Shown piece after piece: positions 44,394-52,757 of a DNA stretch of 64,000 bases (positions are counted from its first letter, which is position 1; the number at the start of each line of letters is the position of its first letter). Below the pieces are notes generated by a model that saw nothing but the letters and a program-made list of their open reading frames with translations, was not told where the DNA came from and did not search any database. Source of the stretch: Amorphoplanes friuliensis DSM 7358. Its GTDB lineage: Bacteria > Actinomycetota > Actinomycetes > Mycobacteriales > Micromonosporaceae. Where the stretch lies: positions 9,144,001 through 9,208,000 of the forward strand of contig NC_022657.1 of the NCBI RefSeq assembly GCF_000494755.1. Direction: 5' to 3'. The translations under genes were made by a program, and so were the position numbers.

Positions 44394-45271
44394 CGATTCC
44401 CCCTCAGCACGGCGTCCGGCTGCTTGCCGACGGCTCCGCCCATGTACGCCAGCACGATGTCCTCCAGGTTCAGCCCGTCGACCTGCCACGACGGGTCGTC
44501 GATCGGAGCGGTGCTGCGTACGACCAGGGTCGACTGCACGTCGGTGTGACTCTGATCCACCAGGAATCGCCCCGCACCCAGGTCAGTCGTGTCGCACCGC
44601 TGCCCGACCAGGCGGTGGTGACCGGCCAGCAGGTCCTCCACCTCGCCGGCCACCTGCACCCGGGAGTCGACCAGCACGATCAGGTAGTCGCAGACCCGTT
44701 CCAGGTCGGCGACGAGGTGCGAGGACATCACGACGCTCATGCCCTGCTCGGCGGTCAGCTCCATCAGCCCCTGCAGGAAGTTGCGCCGGGCGAGCGGATC
44801 GAGTGCTGCCACGGGCTCGTCGAGCAACAGCAGATCGGGACGCTTCGCAGCGGCGATCGTCAGGGCCAGCTGGGCCCGTTGACCGCCGGAGAGCTTCCCC
44901 GCCTTCAGCGCCGGCTCCAGGCCGACCTGCGCGATCCGCTGCTCGGCCAGCGCGCTGTCCCAGGTCGGATTGAGGTGCGCACCCATCCGCAGGTGGTCCG
45001 CCACGGTCAGGCCGGCGTAGACCGGGGTGTCCTGCGCGACGAACCCGACCTTCGGCGACCCGCTGACCGGCCGTCGGCCGAGCACCTCGATCCGCCCCGC
45101 GGTCGGATCGAGCAGCCCGCAGGCCAGCTGCAGCAAGGTGGACTTGCCGGCGCCGTTCGGCCCGACCAGGCCCGTGACATGACCGGCCGGGATGTCCAGC
45201 GTGCAGTCCTTGAGGGCGGTACGCCGCCCGTATCGTTTGGTCAGACCGTCCGCGATCAGCGCACTGGTCAT
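44390..45271 (-). CDS. ABC transporter ATP-binding protein
   Basis: 293 residues from ATG 45271, overlapping the GntR stop by 4 bases. Walker A is GPNGAGKST, Q-loop FVAQD, signature KLSGGQRAQL, Walker B LLLLDEP, and H-loop SSHLV. About 80 residues follow the nucleotide-binding domain, as in drug-export ATPases. It energises the permease encoded next. Confidence 0.96.
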   Translation of the reverse strand: MTSALIADGLTKRYGRRTALKDCTLDIPAGHVTGLVGPNGAGKSTLLQLACGLLDPTAGRIEVLGRRPVSGSPKVGFVAQDTPVYAGLTVADHLRMGAHLNPTWDSALAEQRIAQVGLEPALKAGKLSGGQRAQLALTIAAAKRPDLLLLDEPVAALDPLARRNFLQGLMELTAEQGMSVVMSSHLVADLERVCDYLIVLVDSRVQVAGEVEDLLAGHHRLVGQRCDTTDLGAGRFLVDQSHTDVQSTLVVRSTAPIDDPSWQVDGLNLEDIVLAYMGGAVGKQPDAVLRGNR

Positions 45272-45657
45272 CGACGGGCCTCCGAGAACGCACGCAGACT
45301 GCTGAAGATCAGCGCTTCGATGCTCTCGTCGTCCAGGCCCGCCTCCCGAGCCGAGGTCAGCCAGCGCGCCAGGTCCTGCCGGAGCGGTTCGTGCTTGCTC
45401 AGCGAATCGCTGCCCAAAGTGCCGGTGACAAACGTGCCCAGACCCGGCCGGGCTGTGACCAGGCCCTCGTATTCGAGCTCGCGGTACGCCTTGGAGACGG
45501 TGTTCGGGTTGATGGCGATCCGGGCCACCACGTCTTTCACGGTGGGCAGCTTGTCGCCCTCCTTCAGATAACCGAGCCGGAGCGCGTGCCGAACCTGCCG
45601 GACGAGCTGCAGGTAAGGCGCCACCCCGGACCGCGAGTCCAGGTGAAACTCGATCAC
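45268..45657 (-). CDS. GntR family regulator, YtrA subfamily
   Basis: 129 residues from GTG 45657, giving the usual opening IEFHLDSRSGVAPYLQLVRQVRHALRLGYLKEGDKLPTVKDVVARIAINPNTVSKAYRELEYEGLVTARPGLGTFV; ATG 45675 is an alternative six codons earlier. The short C-terminal tail after the winged helix is typical of YtrA. Such proteins repress the ABC operon they head and respond to cell-wall-active antibiotics. The operon GntR-ATPase-permease is fully overlapping. Confidence 0.93.
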   Translation of the reverse strand: MIEFHLDSRSGVAPYLQLVRQVRHALRLGYLKEGDKLPTVKDVVARIAINPNTVSKAYRELEYEGLVTARPGLGTFVTGTLGSDSLSKHEPLRQDLARWLTSAREAGLDDESIEALIFSSLRAFSEARR

Positions 45658-45809
45658 CTCGCCACCCCATTCCACTAGTTGCCTAGCAGAATAGGAGCAG
45701 ACGTCAAGGTCCCGCTACCCCGGTCGACCGGCAGGCCCGAAACGACGAACGGTCCCTACCCTCACGGGTGGGACCGCAGTGTCGGCGTCGGTTCAGGGGT
45801 GTCGGTGGC

Positions 45810-46121
45810 TCAGGGGTTCTGGCTGCTCTGGTGGCTCTGGTTCTGGCGCAGGGCTTCTTCGAGCTGGTCCTCGAGGATGATGATGCGGCAGGCCGAGGCC
45901 ATGTCCGTACCTTGGTCACACATCTCGCGGGCCCGCGCGGCCAGGCGGATCTGGTATCGGGAGTAGCGGCGGTGCCCACCCCCGGAACGGAACGGGTCGA
46001 TCAGTTTTGCCTCACCGAGCCGGCGCAGGAAATCCGGTGTGCAACCGATGATTTCCGCGGCCCGGCCCATCGTGTAGGCGGGGTAATCCTCATCGTCGAG
46101 CATGTCGTCGGGTTGGGCCAT
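45810..46121 (-). CDS. MerR-like small transcriptional regulator
   Basis: 103 residues from ATG 46121 with GGAGG 5 bases upstream. Acidic N-terminus, then a MerR winged helix: YTMGRAAEIIGCTPDFLRRLGEAKLIDPFRSGGGHRRYSRYQIRLAARAREMCDQGTDMASACRIIILEDQLEEAL. No effector domain and no metal-binding cysteines beyond two scattered ones, so it resembles the small HspR-like MerR regulators of actinobacteria. Target genes unknown. It has an unusually long upstream region. Confidence 0.9.
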   Translation of the reverse strand: MAQPDDMLDDEDYPAYTMGRAAEIIGCTPDFLRRLGEAKLIDPFRSGGGHRRYSRYQIRLAARAREMCDQGTDMASACRIIILEDQLEEALRQNQSHQSSQNP

Positions 46122-46138
46122 GTACACCTCCAGAACGA

Positions 46139-46169
46139 GGGCCCCAGCGCTGTGGAAGCGCCGGGGCCC
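46139..46169 (-). promoter_or_regulatory. Strong hairpin just upstream of the MerR-like gene
   Basis: GGGCCCCAGCGCT pairs with AGCGCCGGGGCCC with a single mismatch around GTGGA. It ends about 18 bases before the MerR start, inside the probable 5' leader, with no T tract. It could mask or insulate the ribosome binding site. Confidence 0.5.
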
Positions 46170-46774
46170 AAGGGTTACGGGACTAAACACCATCTACCGA
46201 CAGGAACGTCGGATTGTCGTATCAACACCAGCCCTGTGTAAGGGTTTCGGGTGTGAGGACCGCATATGCGTGACCGGAGACCACCTCTCGTTCGATGGAA
46301 ACTGCGGTGTCCGCGCCCAGCCCACTTGCGAGGGGCAGCGGGCGATCCAACGGTGTAAGACCCTCCCTTTCCTCTGACTTCCTTATCTGTCGAACATGTC
46401 CGCCGGCGCCGGAACCCCACGCGACTTCATGGCCCCGAGCACGTGCGACGAACTCTCCTGCTCGCAGCGAAGCCCCGGACGAACATCGGCCTCGCCACCT
46501 GGAACACCCGGAACGATCCCGGGGTCTTGCCGAACCTCACTGTCAACTGCACGAGCCGGGTCGTTGTCGGTCCGGCTGCTTCGCCACTGCTGGGCGGTGC
46601 TTCGTCTGCGTCTTTAGTGTTGCTTCGTTCTCGACCAGAAGAACGTTAACCCCTCGCCGCGAGCATGTCTAGTATCTCGGACATAGTTTTTCTGGGTCGT
46701 CACGGCAAGCACCTTGACCGTGTTCCGGGAACCGGGTCTGTACTGGGCGAAACCACCCCCGGTGAGGACTTCCC
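46170..46774. other. 605-base stretch with no recognisable gene
   Basis: Lies between the divergent MerR-like and GPP34 genes. Base composition is lower in GC than the genes around it, and open frames are short with no start signals. It holds a small inverted repeat CCGAC-N6-GTCGG at 46197-46212 and an AT-richer segment near 46613-46692 suited to a promoter. A noncoding RNA or long leader is possible; I cannot show one. Confidence 0.5.
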
Positions 46775-47425
46775 ATGAGGCCGACGGTCGACGCCCTGCC
46801 ACTGCCGCACCAGCTCTTCCTGCTCAGCCTCAACCCCGAAAAGGCCCGGCTCGACGACGACAGCGAACCGGTTCGTGGATCGCTGCTCAGCGCCGCCGCG
46901 GTCGCTGAGCTTTGCATCGCTGGGCTGCTGCACGACCGTGACGGAAAGGCCGAGCGAACGAACACCCCTGCACCACCGACGCTCGATCCGTTCCTGGTGG
47001 AGGTGCTCGGTGACGTGCCGCCGAGCCGATCACCAAGCTGGTTCAAGGTGCTGGAGAGCCGATGGGCCAAGGCCGAGGGTGCCGTTCGTGATCACCTGGC
47101 CGCCGCGGGCCACATCACGATCGAGCGCCGCCAGGTCTTCGGCCCGATCCGGCGAAAGGCGCTCGTCGCCGCCGATCCCGCGCAGGTCAAGGCGCTCCGC
47201 AACCGCGTACGCGACGCGGTGCGTTCAGACTCCGGATCGGTATCCCTCGAGGAGGCCACGCTCGCCACCCTGGCGGTCGACGGACTGGTGGGCACGATGT
47301 TCCGGTGGCGCGAAATGAGAACGCACAAGCGCGCCATCCGCGCCCTCGCGGATCGGGTCGACCAGGAGCTGCCGGGCCTGCGCAAGGCCCTGTCCTACGC
47401 CATCGCGCTGCGCCGGGGCGCTTGA
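46775..47425 (+). CDS. GPP34 family phosphoprotein-like
   Basis: 216 residues from ATG 46775; GGTGAGGAC precedes it. The GPP34 pattern is clear: LPLPHQLFLLSLNPEKARLDDDSEPVRGSLLSAAAVAELCIAGLLHDRDGK near the start and VSLEEATLATLAVDGLVGTMF near residue 155. Eukaryotic members bind phosphatidylinositol-4-phosphate at the Golgi; actinobacterial members are common, with unproven roles possibly in membrane or glycan biology. It is followed by a strong terminator shared with tRNA-Arg. Confidence 0.93.
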   Translation: MRPTVDALPLPHQLFLLSLNPEKARLDDDSEPVRGSLLSAAAVAELCIAGLLHDRDGKAERTNTPAPPTLDPFLVEVLGDVPPSRSPSWFKVLESRWAKAEGAVRDHLAAAGHITIERRQVFGPIRRKALVAADPAQVKALRNRVRDAVRSDSGSVSLEEATLATLAVDGLVGTMFRWREMRTHKRAIRALADRVDQELPGLRKALSYAIALRRGA

Positions 47426-47443
47426 CGGCCGGCTACCTACAAA

Positions 47444-47479
47444 AAGACCCTGAGCAGCGTTGTCGCTGTTCAGGGTCTT
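47444..47479. terminator. Bidirectional terminator between GPP34 gene and tRNA-Arg
   Basis: AAGACCCTGAGCAGCG pairs with CGCTGTTCAGGGTCTT around a short loop. Leftwards it is followed by a TTTTT tract (AAAAA at 47441-47445 on the plus strand), so it suits the leftward tRNA best, and it also follows the rightward GPP34 gene. Confidence 0.9.
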
Positions 47480-47489
47480 GATTGTTAAG

Positions 47490-47562
47490 TGCGCCCGAAG
47501 GGACTCGAACCCCTAACCTTCTGATCCGTAGTCAGATGCTCTATCCATTGAGCTACGGGCGC
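47490..47562 (-). tRNA. tRNA-Arg (anticodon ACG)
   Basis: 73 bases. The acceptor stem GCGCCCG/CGGGCGC pairs fully. The D-arm sequence AGCTCAATGGATAGAGC, anticodon arm TCTGA-CTACGGA-TCAGA with ACG in the middle of the loop, and T-arm GGTTCGAGTCC are all normal. No CCA is encoded. A terminator follows. Confidence 0.97.
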
Positions 47563-47711
47563 TTGCTCAACTGCGGTCCGGGTCGGCGCGTGATGAAGCA
47601 CCGGGAGGGTCGCGGTTGTGTTTCCGCAGGTCCAGGCTTTGTGGTGCTGCCTGACCCGCTAGACGACGACTCTAGCATGTCGGCCGATCCGGCCTCCAAA
47701 CCGGCCTCGGC

Positions 47712-50066
47712 CTAGCGCTGGTCGATCGGCGGGACGGGGAGGTCGAACGTCCAGCGCAGCTGCTGGGCGCGTTCCCGGAATTGTGCGGCCTCGGCCGGCG
47801 CGGTCACCGAGCGTGCCGCGGCGAGGCGTTCCAGGGTGCGTGCCTGTTCCGGGCGGCCGTTTGCGTGGTCGAGTGCCTGCAGCAGCAGAGTGGCCGCCTC
47901 GGCGTGGTTGCCGCGGGCCAGTGCCAGGTCACCGAGCCGGGCCAGCGCGAGTCCGATCCCGGGCCGGTATTCCGCGTCGCGGGCCATGTCCAGCGCCTCG
48001 GTGGCCGAGGCCTGGGCCTCCGCCTCCTGGCCGAGTCCGAGCTGGGCCTCGGACAACATCCCCAGCGCGTACGCCGTAGGAGACGTGTCGTTCAGCCCCC
48101 GGAACGCCGCAACGGCCGACTGCAGGTGGTCGTGCGACAGCTCGTACGCGCCGAGGTCGTTCTCCACCCCGGCCAGGTTCATGCGTGTCACCGCACTGCC
48201 GCGGACGTCGCCGAGTTCTTCCTTGATGGCGAGGCTCGCCAGGTAGTGCTCTTGTGCCGTGTCGTACTCGCCGCTGTCGTGGGCGAGCGTGCCCAGGTTG
48301 TTCAGCGAGATCGTCACCCGGCGCTGGTCGGCGGTCTTTCGGGCCAGGGCGAGGCTGGCCTGGTGGCTTTCGCGGGCTTCGGCGTAGCGGCCGAGGAACT
48401 TCTGCGCGTTGCCGGCCACGGTCAGGGCGGTGCACTGGCCGAGTGCGTCGCCGAGCTTGTCGAAGAGGGCGGCGCACTCCTCGGCGGTTCGCAGGGCCTC
48501 CGCGGAGTCTCCGGACTCGTTCGAGGCCACCGACGCGCCGTGCAGCGCCCAGGCCCGGACGGTGTCGTCCGAGGTGGCGCCGGCGATCGCGCGGAGCGTG
48601 CGGTTCGCTTCGCCGAACTGTGCGCGGGCGAGGTGGTACCCGGCCAGCCTGCGGGCCAGGGCGACGTCCAGCAGTTCCGGTTGCTGTGTCACCGCCCAGC
48701 TCACCCCGGCACGGACGTTGTCGCGTTCGGCGTCGGCCTGGTCGGAGCCTGTTCGCAGGAGCTCGAGGAAGTAGGCGGAGTGCGCGCCGCGGACCTCGGG
48801 GAGGACCAGGCGGTCGGCGGCGACCTCGCGGATGGTGTCGAGCATGGTGATCCGGGCTTCACCGTTGCGGTCCACGATGCCGATCAGGCTGCCGGCCGCC
48901 AGTTGCGCGACCGAGCCGTGCGTGTTCGGCACCTTCACGCCCGCGGTGTCGAGGATGGACTCGACGGCCGCCGGCGCCGCGCCTCCCGCGAACGCCGCCA
49001 GCACTCCCAGCAGCTGCCGCTCGGCGTCGGCCAGGCGCTCGGTGCTCCACTCGACCGTCAGCCGGAGCGTCTGGTGCCGGTCCGGCATGTCCACCGCGCC
49101 CGGCAGGTCCGGCAGCCGCGCCGACAGCTCGGTGAGGAGACGCTGCGGGTCCAGGGTCGACAGCTGCGCGGCCGCGAGCTCGATCGCCAGGGGCAGCCCG
49201 TCCAGCCGCCGGCACAGGGCAGTGAGGGCTTCGGCGTTCGCGATGGTCAGGGCAAAACCCGGGCGTACGGCGGCGGTCCGCTGCACGAGCAGCGTGATCG
49301 CCGGGCTCGCGCTCAGCTCGTCGAGGCCCGTCGCGGTGGTCGTCGGCAGGGGCAGCGGCGGCAAGGGCTGGAGGTGCTCGGCCCGCAAGCGCAGCGGCGC
49401 GCGGCTGGTGACGAGCACCGTCAGGCGTGAGCACCGGCCGAGCAGATCGGCCAGGCCGCGCGCGGCCGCACTGACGTGCTCGAAGCTGTCCAGCACCAGG
49501 AGCCAGCGCCCGTCCCCGATCAGCGTTGCGACCGCGTCGGCCGGGTCCGGTCCGGACATCCGAGCGCCGAGGGTGTTGGCCAGCGACTGCGCCACGTCGT
49601 CCGGGTCGTTCAGGGAACTCAGGTCCAGGCCGGCGACCCGCTCGAACCGACCGGCGAGCCGCCACGCCGCCTCCGACGCGAGGCGGCTCTTCCCGACCCC
49701 GCCGGGACCGGTGACCGTGACCAGGCGTACCACCGGGTCCTGAAGCAGGCCGGTCAGCTGGGCGAGGTCGTCGGCCCGCCCGACCAGCGGTGTGGTCGGC
49801 GCCGGCAGAGCCGGGCGACGGGCGGGCGAGAGCTTGGTGGACGGCGGCGGCGCGGTGCGGGCGAGCCGGTGCAGCGCGGCCCGCTCGGTGGCGTCGGGTG
49901 AGAGCCCGTCGAGCAGCGCGCGGAGGGTTTCGCGGTGCGGGCGGCGGGTGACGCCACGTTCGATGTCGCCGATCGTGCGCAGACCGAGCCCGGTCTGCTC
50001 GGACAGCTGCTCCTGCGACAGACCCCGCGACACGCGGAGAGCGGCAAGTCGATCGCCCAGTGTCAT
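47712..50066 (-). CDS. XRE-STAND ATPase-TPR transcriptional regulator (AfsR-like)
   Basis: 784 residues. An XRE helix-turn-helix (residues about 4-58, RLAALRVSRGLSQEQLSEQTGLGLRTIGDIERGVTRRPHRETLRALL) replaces the usual SARP/LuxR head. A linker leads to an NB-ARC/STAND ATPase: LVGRADDLAQL, Walker A VTGPGGVGKSRLA (about 118-130), Walker B GRWLLVLDSFEH, sensor TSRAPLRLRAEH. TPR-type repeats fill residues about 440-780, e.g. NLGTLAHDSGEYDTAQEHYLASLAIKEELGD. Such STAND proteins are signal-dependent switches that activate transcription on ligand binding. Its target and signal are unknown. Flanked by two tRNA genes. Confidence 0.94.
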   Translation of the reverse strand: MTLGDRLAALRVSRGLSQEQLSEQTGLGLRTIGDIERGVTRRPHRETLRALLDGLSPDATERAALHRLARTAPPPSTKLSPARRPALPAPTTPLVGRADDLAQLTGLLQDPVVRLVTVTGPGGVGKSRLASEAAWRLAGRFERVAGLDLSSLNDPDDVAQSLANTLGARMSGPDPADAVATLIGDGRWLLVLDSFEHVSAAARGLADLLGRCSRLTVLVTSRAPLRLRAEHLQPLPPLPLPTTTATGLDELSASPAITLLVQRTAAVRPGFALTIANAEALTALCRRLDGLPLAIELAAAQLSTLDPQRLLTELSARLPDLPGAVDMPDRHQTLRLTVEWSTERLADAERQLLGVLAAFAGGAAPAAVESILDTAGVKVPNTHGSVAQLAAGSLIGIVDRNGEARITMLDTIREVAADRLVLPEVRGAHSAYFLELLRTGSDQADAERDNVRAGVSWAVTQQPELLDVALARRLAGYHLARAQFGEANRTLRAIAGATSDDTVRAWALHGASVASNESGDSAEALRTAEECAALFDKLGDALGQCTALTVAGNAQKFLGRYAEARESHQASLALARKTADQRRVTISLNNLGTLAHDSGEYDTAQEHYLASLAIKEELGDVRGSAVTRMNLAGVENDLGAYELSHDHLQSAVAAFRGLNDTSPTAYALGMLSEAQLGLGQEAEAQASATEALDMARDAEYRPGIGLALARLGDLALARGNHAEAATLLLQALDHANGRPEQARTLERLAAARSVTAPAEAAQFRERAQQLRWTFDLPVPPIDQR

Positions 50067-50173
50067 CGTCGCCCTCCGGTGAGCCGATCGATCACCTTAG
50101 GCGGAGGTCCGGCCGTCGTCGAGGCCGAACCGTGCAACATAAAACCCGTGCAACTGAACCCGCTCGAAAAGAG

Positions 50174-50264
50174 CGGAGACTCCGGGATTCGAACCCGGGA
50201 GGGGCTATAAAACCCCAACCGCATTAGCAGTGCGGCGCCATAGACCGGACTAGGCGAAGTCTCC
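50174..50264 (-). tRNA. tRNA-Ser (anticodon GCT)
   Basis: 91 bases with a long variable arm (GGGGTTTTATAGCCCC), as expected for serine. The acceptor stem is GGAGACT/AGTCTCC, anticodon arm CCGCA-CTGCTAA-TGCGG with GCT, and T-arm GGGTTCGAATCCC. No CCA is encoded. Confidence 0.97.
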
Positions 50265-50397
50265 CCGGCAGCTTGTGGCTACCGATCGTTGAGGATACCG
50301 GACCGCCTCGCGGCCCGGCAAAGAGGTGCCCCCCAGCCACGCCGAGGGTGTCAAAACCTGAGGAATCGACGGACCCTACCGTCTTCCAACAGGTGAA

Positions 50398-51840
50398 ATG
50401 CCCGCTGTCGGACTAGGCTGCGTCGGCATGGAGGAGAACGAGCCGTCGCAGCGTCGTCCACGGACGCCGAACCCCGCGTTCAGCACGCCTGAGCAGCCAA
50501 CTCCCCAGACCAAACCCGCGAAGGCCCCGCCGGCGGTGACCTTCCAGCCACCGTCGGACGACTCCGGTACGCCCGCAGCACGCCAGTCCCCACCGGCGAA
50601 GAAGGCGGCGCGGCCGAGGACCCAGCCCGCGGCCAAAGCTGCGCAGTCGCCGCGGGTCGAGGCGTCCACGCCCCCGCCACCGGAGCGACCCGCGCCCGCT
50701 GGGCCACCCGCGCCCGCTGAGCCGCCCGCGAAGAAGGCCGCTCCGGAAAAGGCCACAAAGGCCGCGCCTCAAAAAGCGACCCCGCGAAAGGCCGCCCCAG
50801 CAAAAGCCGTAGCCAAGAAGGCCGCCGCACCCCAGAAAGCCGCCGCACCGCAAGAAGCCGCGTCACCGCAGAAGGCCGCTGGACCGCAGAAGGCGGCTGG
50901 ACCGCAGAAGGCGGCTGCACCGCAGAAGGCCGCGCCGGCGAAGAGGGCTGCCGGACCGGCGAAGAGGGCAGCAGCGACGGTCAAGGCGGCAGCCGCCGAG
51001 GTCGCCCCGGCCGTCGTCAAGCCGGACATGACCACCGTCCCCGACGAGCAGCCGACGGCGATCACGCCCACCCCAGTACAGGAGAGAAGCGCGACGACAT
51101 CCCCGGCTGCCGAGCCCCCGGCTACGGCCCCGGGGCAGCCGGGGGCTGTCGTCCCCGCTGAACCGACCCTGCCGCGACCCGCCACCCCGGTGACGGACAG
51201 CCTGTCCGGTCCGCGGACCGAGGCCTGGGCAGCGATCATTGCCGATCCCGCGTACGCGCCGGAGTTGCTCGCAGTGGCCGCCACGCAGACGATCGGCCCT
51301 CGCGCCAAGGAGTGGGCACGCCGCACGCGGGCCGACTATCCGGCTGCGACACCCGACGGCCTGGCCCGGCTGGCGATCAGCCAGTTCACCCGTTTCGGCA
51401 GCGTGAGCAGCGTCTTCGCAGCAGTGGCCGGGTCCTACGCGCCGATCGCGCTGCTCGGGGCGGCGGCGTTCACCCACGCCGAGCTGGCCCTGCACGTGGC
51501 CGCGGCGTACGGCCTGGACCCGACCGACCGGGCCCGCGCCGCCGACCTGCTGCTGCTCACGCGGGTGCATCCCGCGCGGGAGGATGCCGAGGCCGCGATC
51601 GCCACGGCGCAGGAGCACAGTTACGACAACACCGGGCTGACCGACGCCACCTGGCGGCTGGGCCGGATGCTCGCCGCGCAGGCCGGTGGCTGGGCCGCGA
51701 TCCGGCTGATCAACCGCTTCTTCCCGGGCACCAGCCTGCTGACGGCGACGCTGACCAGCCGTGGTGCCGCGCGCGCCATGGCCGCCCGAGCGACGATCTT
51801 CTATCGCGACCAGAGCCGGGCGGGGATCAGAGCCAGCTGA
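50398..51840 (+). CDS. Ala/Lys/Pro-rich protein with EcsC-like C-terminal domain
   Basis: 480 residues from ATG 50398 (AGGTG just upstream); ATG 50428 is an alternative and has TAGGCT 10-15 bases before it, suitable for a leaderless start. Residues about 1-205 are disordered and rich in Ala, Lys and Pro, with tandem short units like PQKAAA/GPQKAAG, reminiscent of histone H1/HU-tail sequences of actinobacteria. The C-terminal domain (about 285-480) starts AWAAIIADPAYAPELLAVAATQTIGPRAKEW and contains GAAAFTHAELALHVAAAYGLDPTDRARAADLLLL, resembling EcsC-family proteins. Cell location and role unknown; DNA- or envelope-binding is possible through the basic part. Confidence 0.72.
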   Translation: MPAVGLGCVGMEENEPSQRRPRTPNPAFSTPEQPTPQTKPAKAPPAVTFQPPSDDSGTPAARQSPPAKKAARPRTQPAAKAAQSPRVEASTPPPPERPAPAGPPAPAEPPAKKAAPEKATKAAPQKATPRKAAPAKAVAKKAAAPQKAAAPQEAASPQKAAGPQKAAGPQKAAAPQKAAPAKRAAGPAKRAAATVKAAAAEVAPAVVKPDMTTVPDEQPTAITPTPVQERSATTSPAAEPPATAPGQPGAVVPAEPTLPRPATPVTDSLSGPRTEAWAAIIADPAYAPELLAVAATQTIGPRAKEWARRTRADYPAATPDGLARLAISQFTRFGSVSSVFAAVAGSYAPIALLGAAAFTHAELALHVAAAYGLDPTDRARAADLLLLTRVHPAREDAEAAIATAQEHSYDNTGLTDATWRLGRMLAAQAGGWAAIRLINRFFPGTSLLTATLTSRGAARAMAARATIFYRDQSRAGIRAS

Positions 51841-52600
51841 GCCAGCTCGGCGGCAGCAGGGTGTAACCGACGAACGCCGCGACGTCCAGCAGGGTGTGCG
51901 CGACGATCAGCGGCATCACCCGGCCCTTCTTCAGGAAGAAGAGCGAGAACACCACCCCCATCACCGCGTTGCCGACGAAGGCGCCGAAGCCCTGGTAGAG
52001 GTGGTAGGAGCCGCGGAGCACGGCGCTGGCCGCCACCACGTACCCGAGGCGCCAGCCGAGTTCGCGGAGCCGGGTGACGAGGTAGCCGACGACGATCACT
52101 TCTTCGAGGATCGCGTTCTGTGCGGCCGAGAGGATGAGCACCGGCACCGCCCACCAGACCGGGTTGAGGGCGGCCGGCACGATCTGGGCGTTGAGGCCGA
52201 GCTGCGCTGCGGCGTACACGAGGAGGAGGCCGGGGAGGCCGATGGCCGCGGCCAGTGCAGTGCCCCAGCCGAGGTCCTTGCCGGGTTTGCGGAAGTCGAT
52301 CCCGAGCGTGCGGGCGGGGTCCAGCCGGTCGCGGTTGAGCAGATAGAGGACCAGCAGCACCGGTACGAGCGCAAAGAAGATCCCGAGCAGCTGGTACGTC
52401 AGGTCGAGGTAGACCCGGGGCGACTGGGACCTGTTCAGCACCGCCGCCTGCTGGGAGAGCGGCGGACCCGCCGTCAGCTTCGCGATCAGTGACACCACGG
52501 CGTAAACGGCGGAGCTTCCCAGCGACAGCAGCAGGACCAGGGTTATCTCCCAGTGGAGCTGCTTGCGGGTGGCCTGGGGGCGATCAAGAGCTGCCGTCAC
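51827..52600 (-). CDS. CPBP family intramembrane metalloprotease
   Basis: 257 residues with about eight hydrophobic segments. The CPBP (Rce1-like) core is NAILEEVIVVGYLVTRLRELGW (Glu-Glu motif), RGSYHLYQG and VAHTLLDVAAF, supplying the two Glu and two His expected to bind the metal. The Arg usually found five residues after Glu-Glu is Val, as in many actinobacterial members (EExxVVGYL). It probably cleaves membrane peptides or prenylated substrates. The 3' end overlaps the converging preceding gene by 14 bases. Confidence 0.92.
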   Translation of the reverse strand: MTAALDRPQATRKQLHWEITLVLLLSLGSSAVYAVVSLIAKLTAGPPLSQQAAVLNRSQSPRVYLDLTYQLLGIFFALVPVLLVLYLLNRDRLDPARTLGIDFRKPGKDLGWGTALAAAIGLPGLLLVYAAAQLGLNAQIVPAALNPVWWAVPVLILSAAQNAILEEVIVVGYLVTRLRELGWRLGYVVAASAVLRGSYHLYQGFGAFVGNAVMGVVFSLFFLKKGRVMPLIVAHTLLDVAAFVGYTLLPPSWLSWL

Positions 52601-52757
52601 CCGCCCACTCTAGAAGTGCTTCCACCCTTCGAGTGACAGCGACTAGGCACATTCGGACCAATCGGGGCAAGCGACGCGCCGAGTGTCGGCAATTATGCGG
52701 CGTGGATCGCACTTTCCGTGCGATGCGTCACTGCTGGATCTGCCCACGCTGAAAGGC

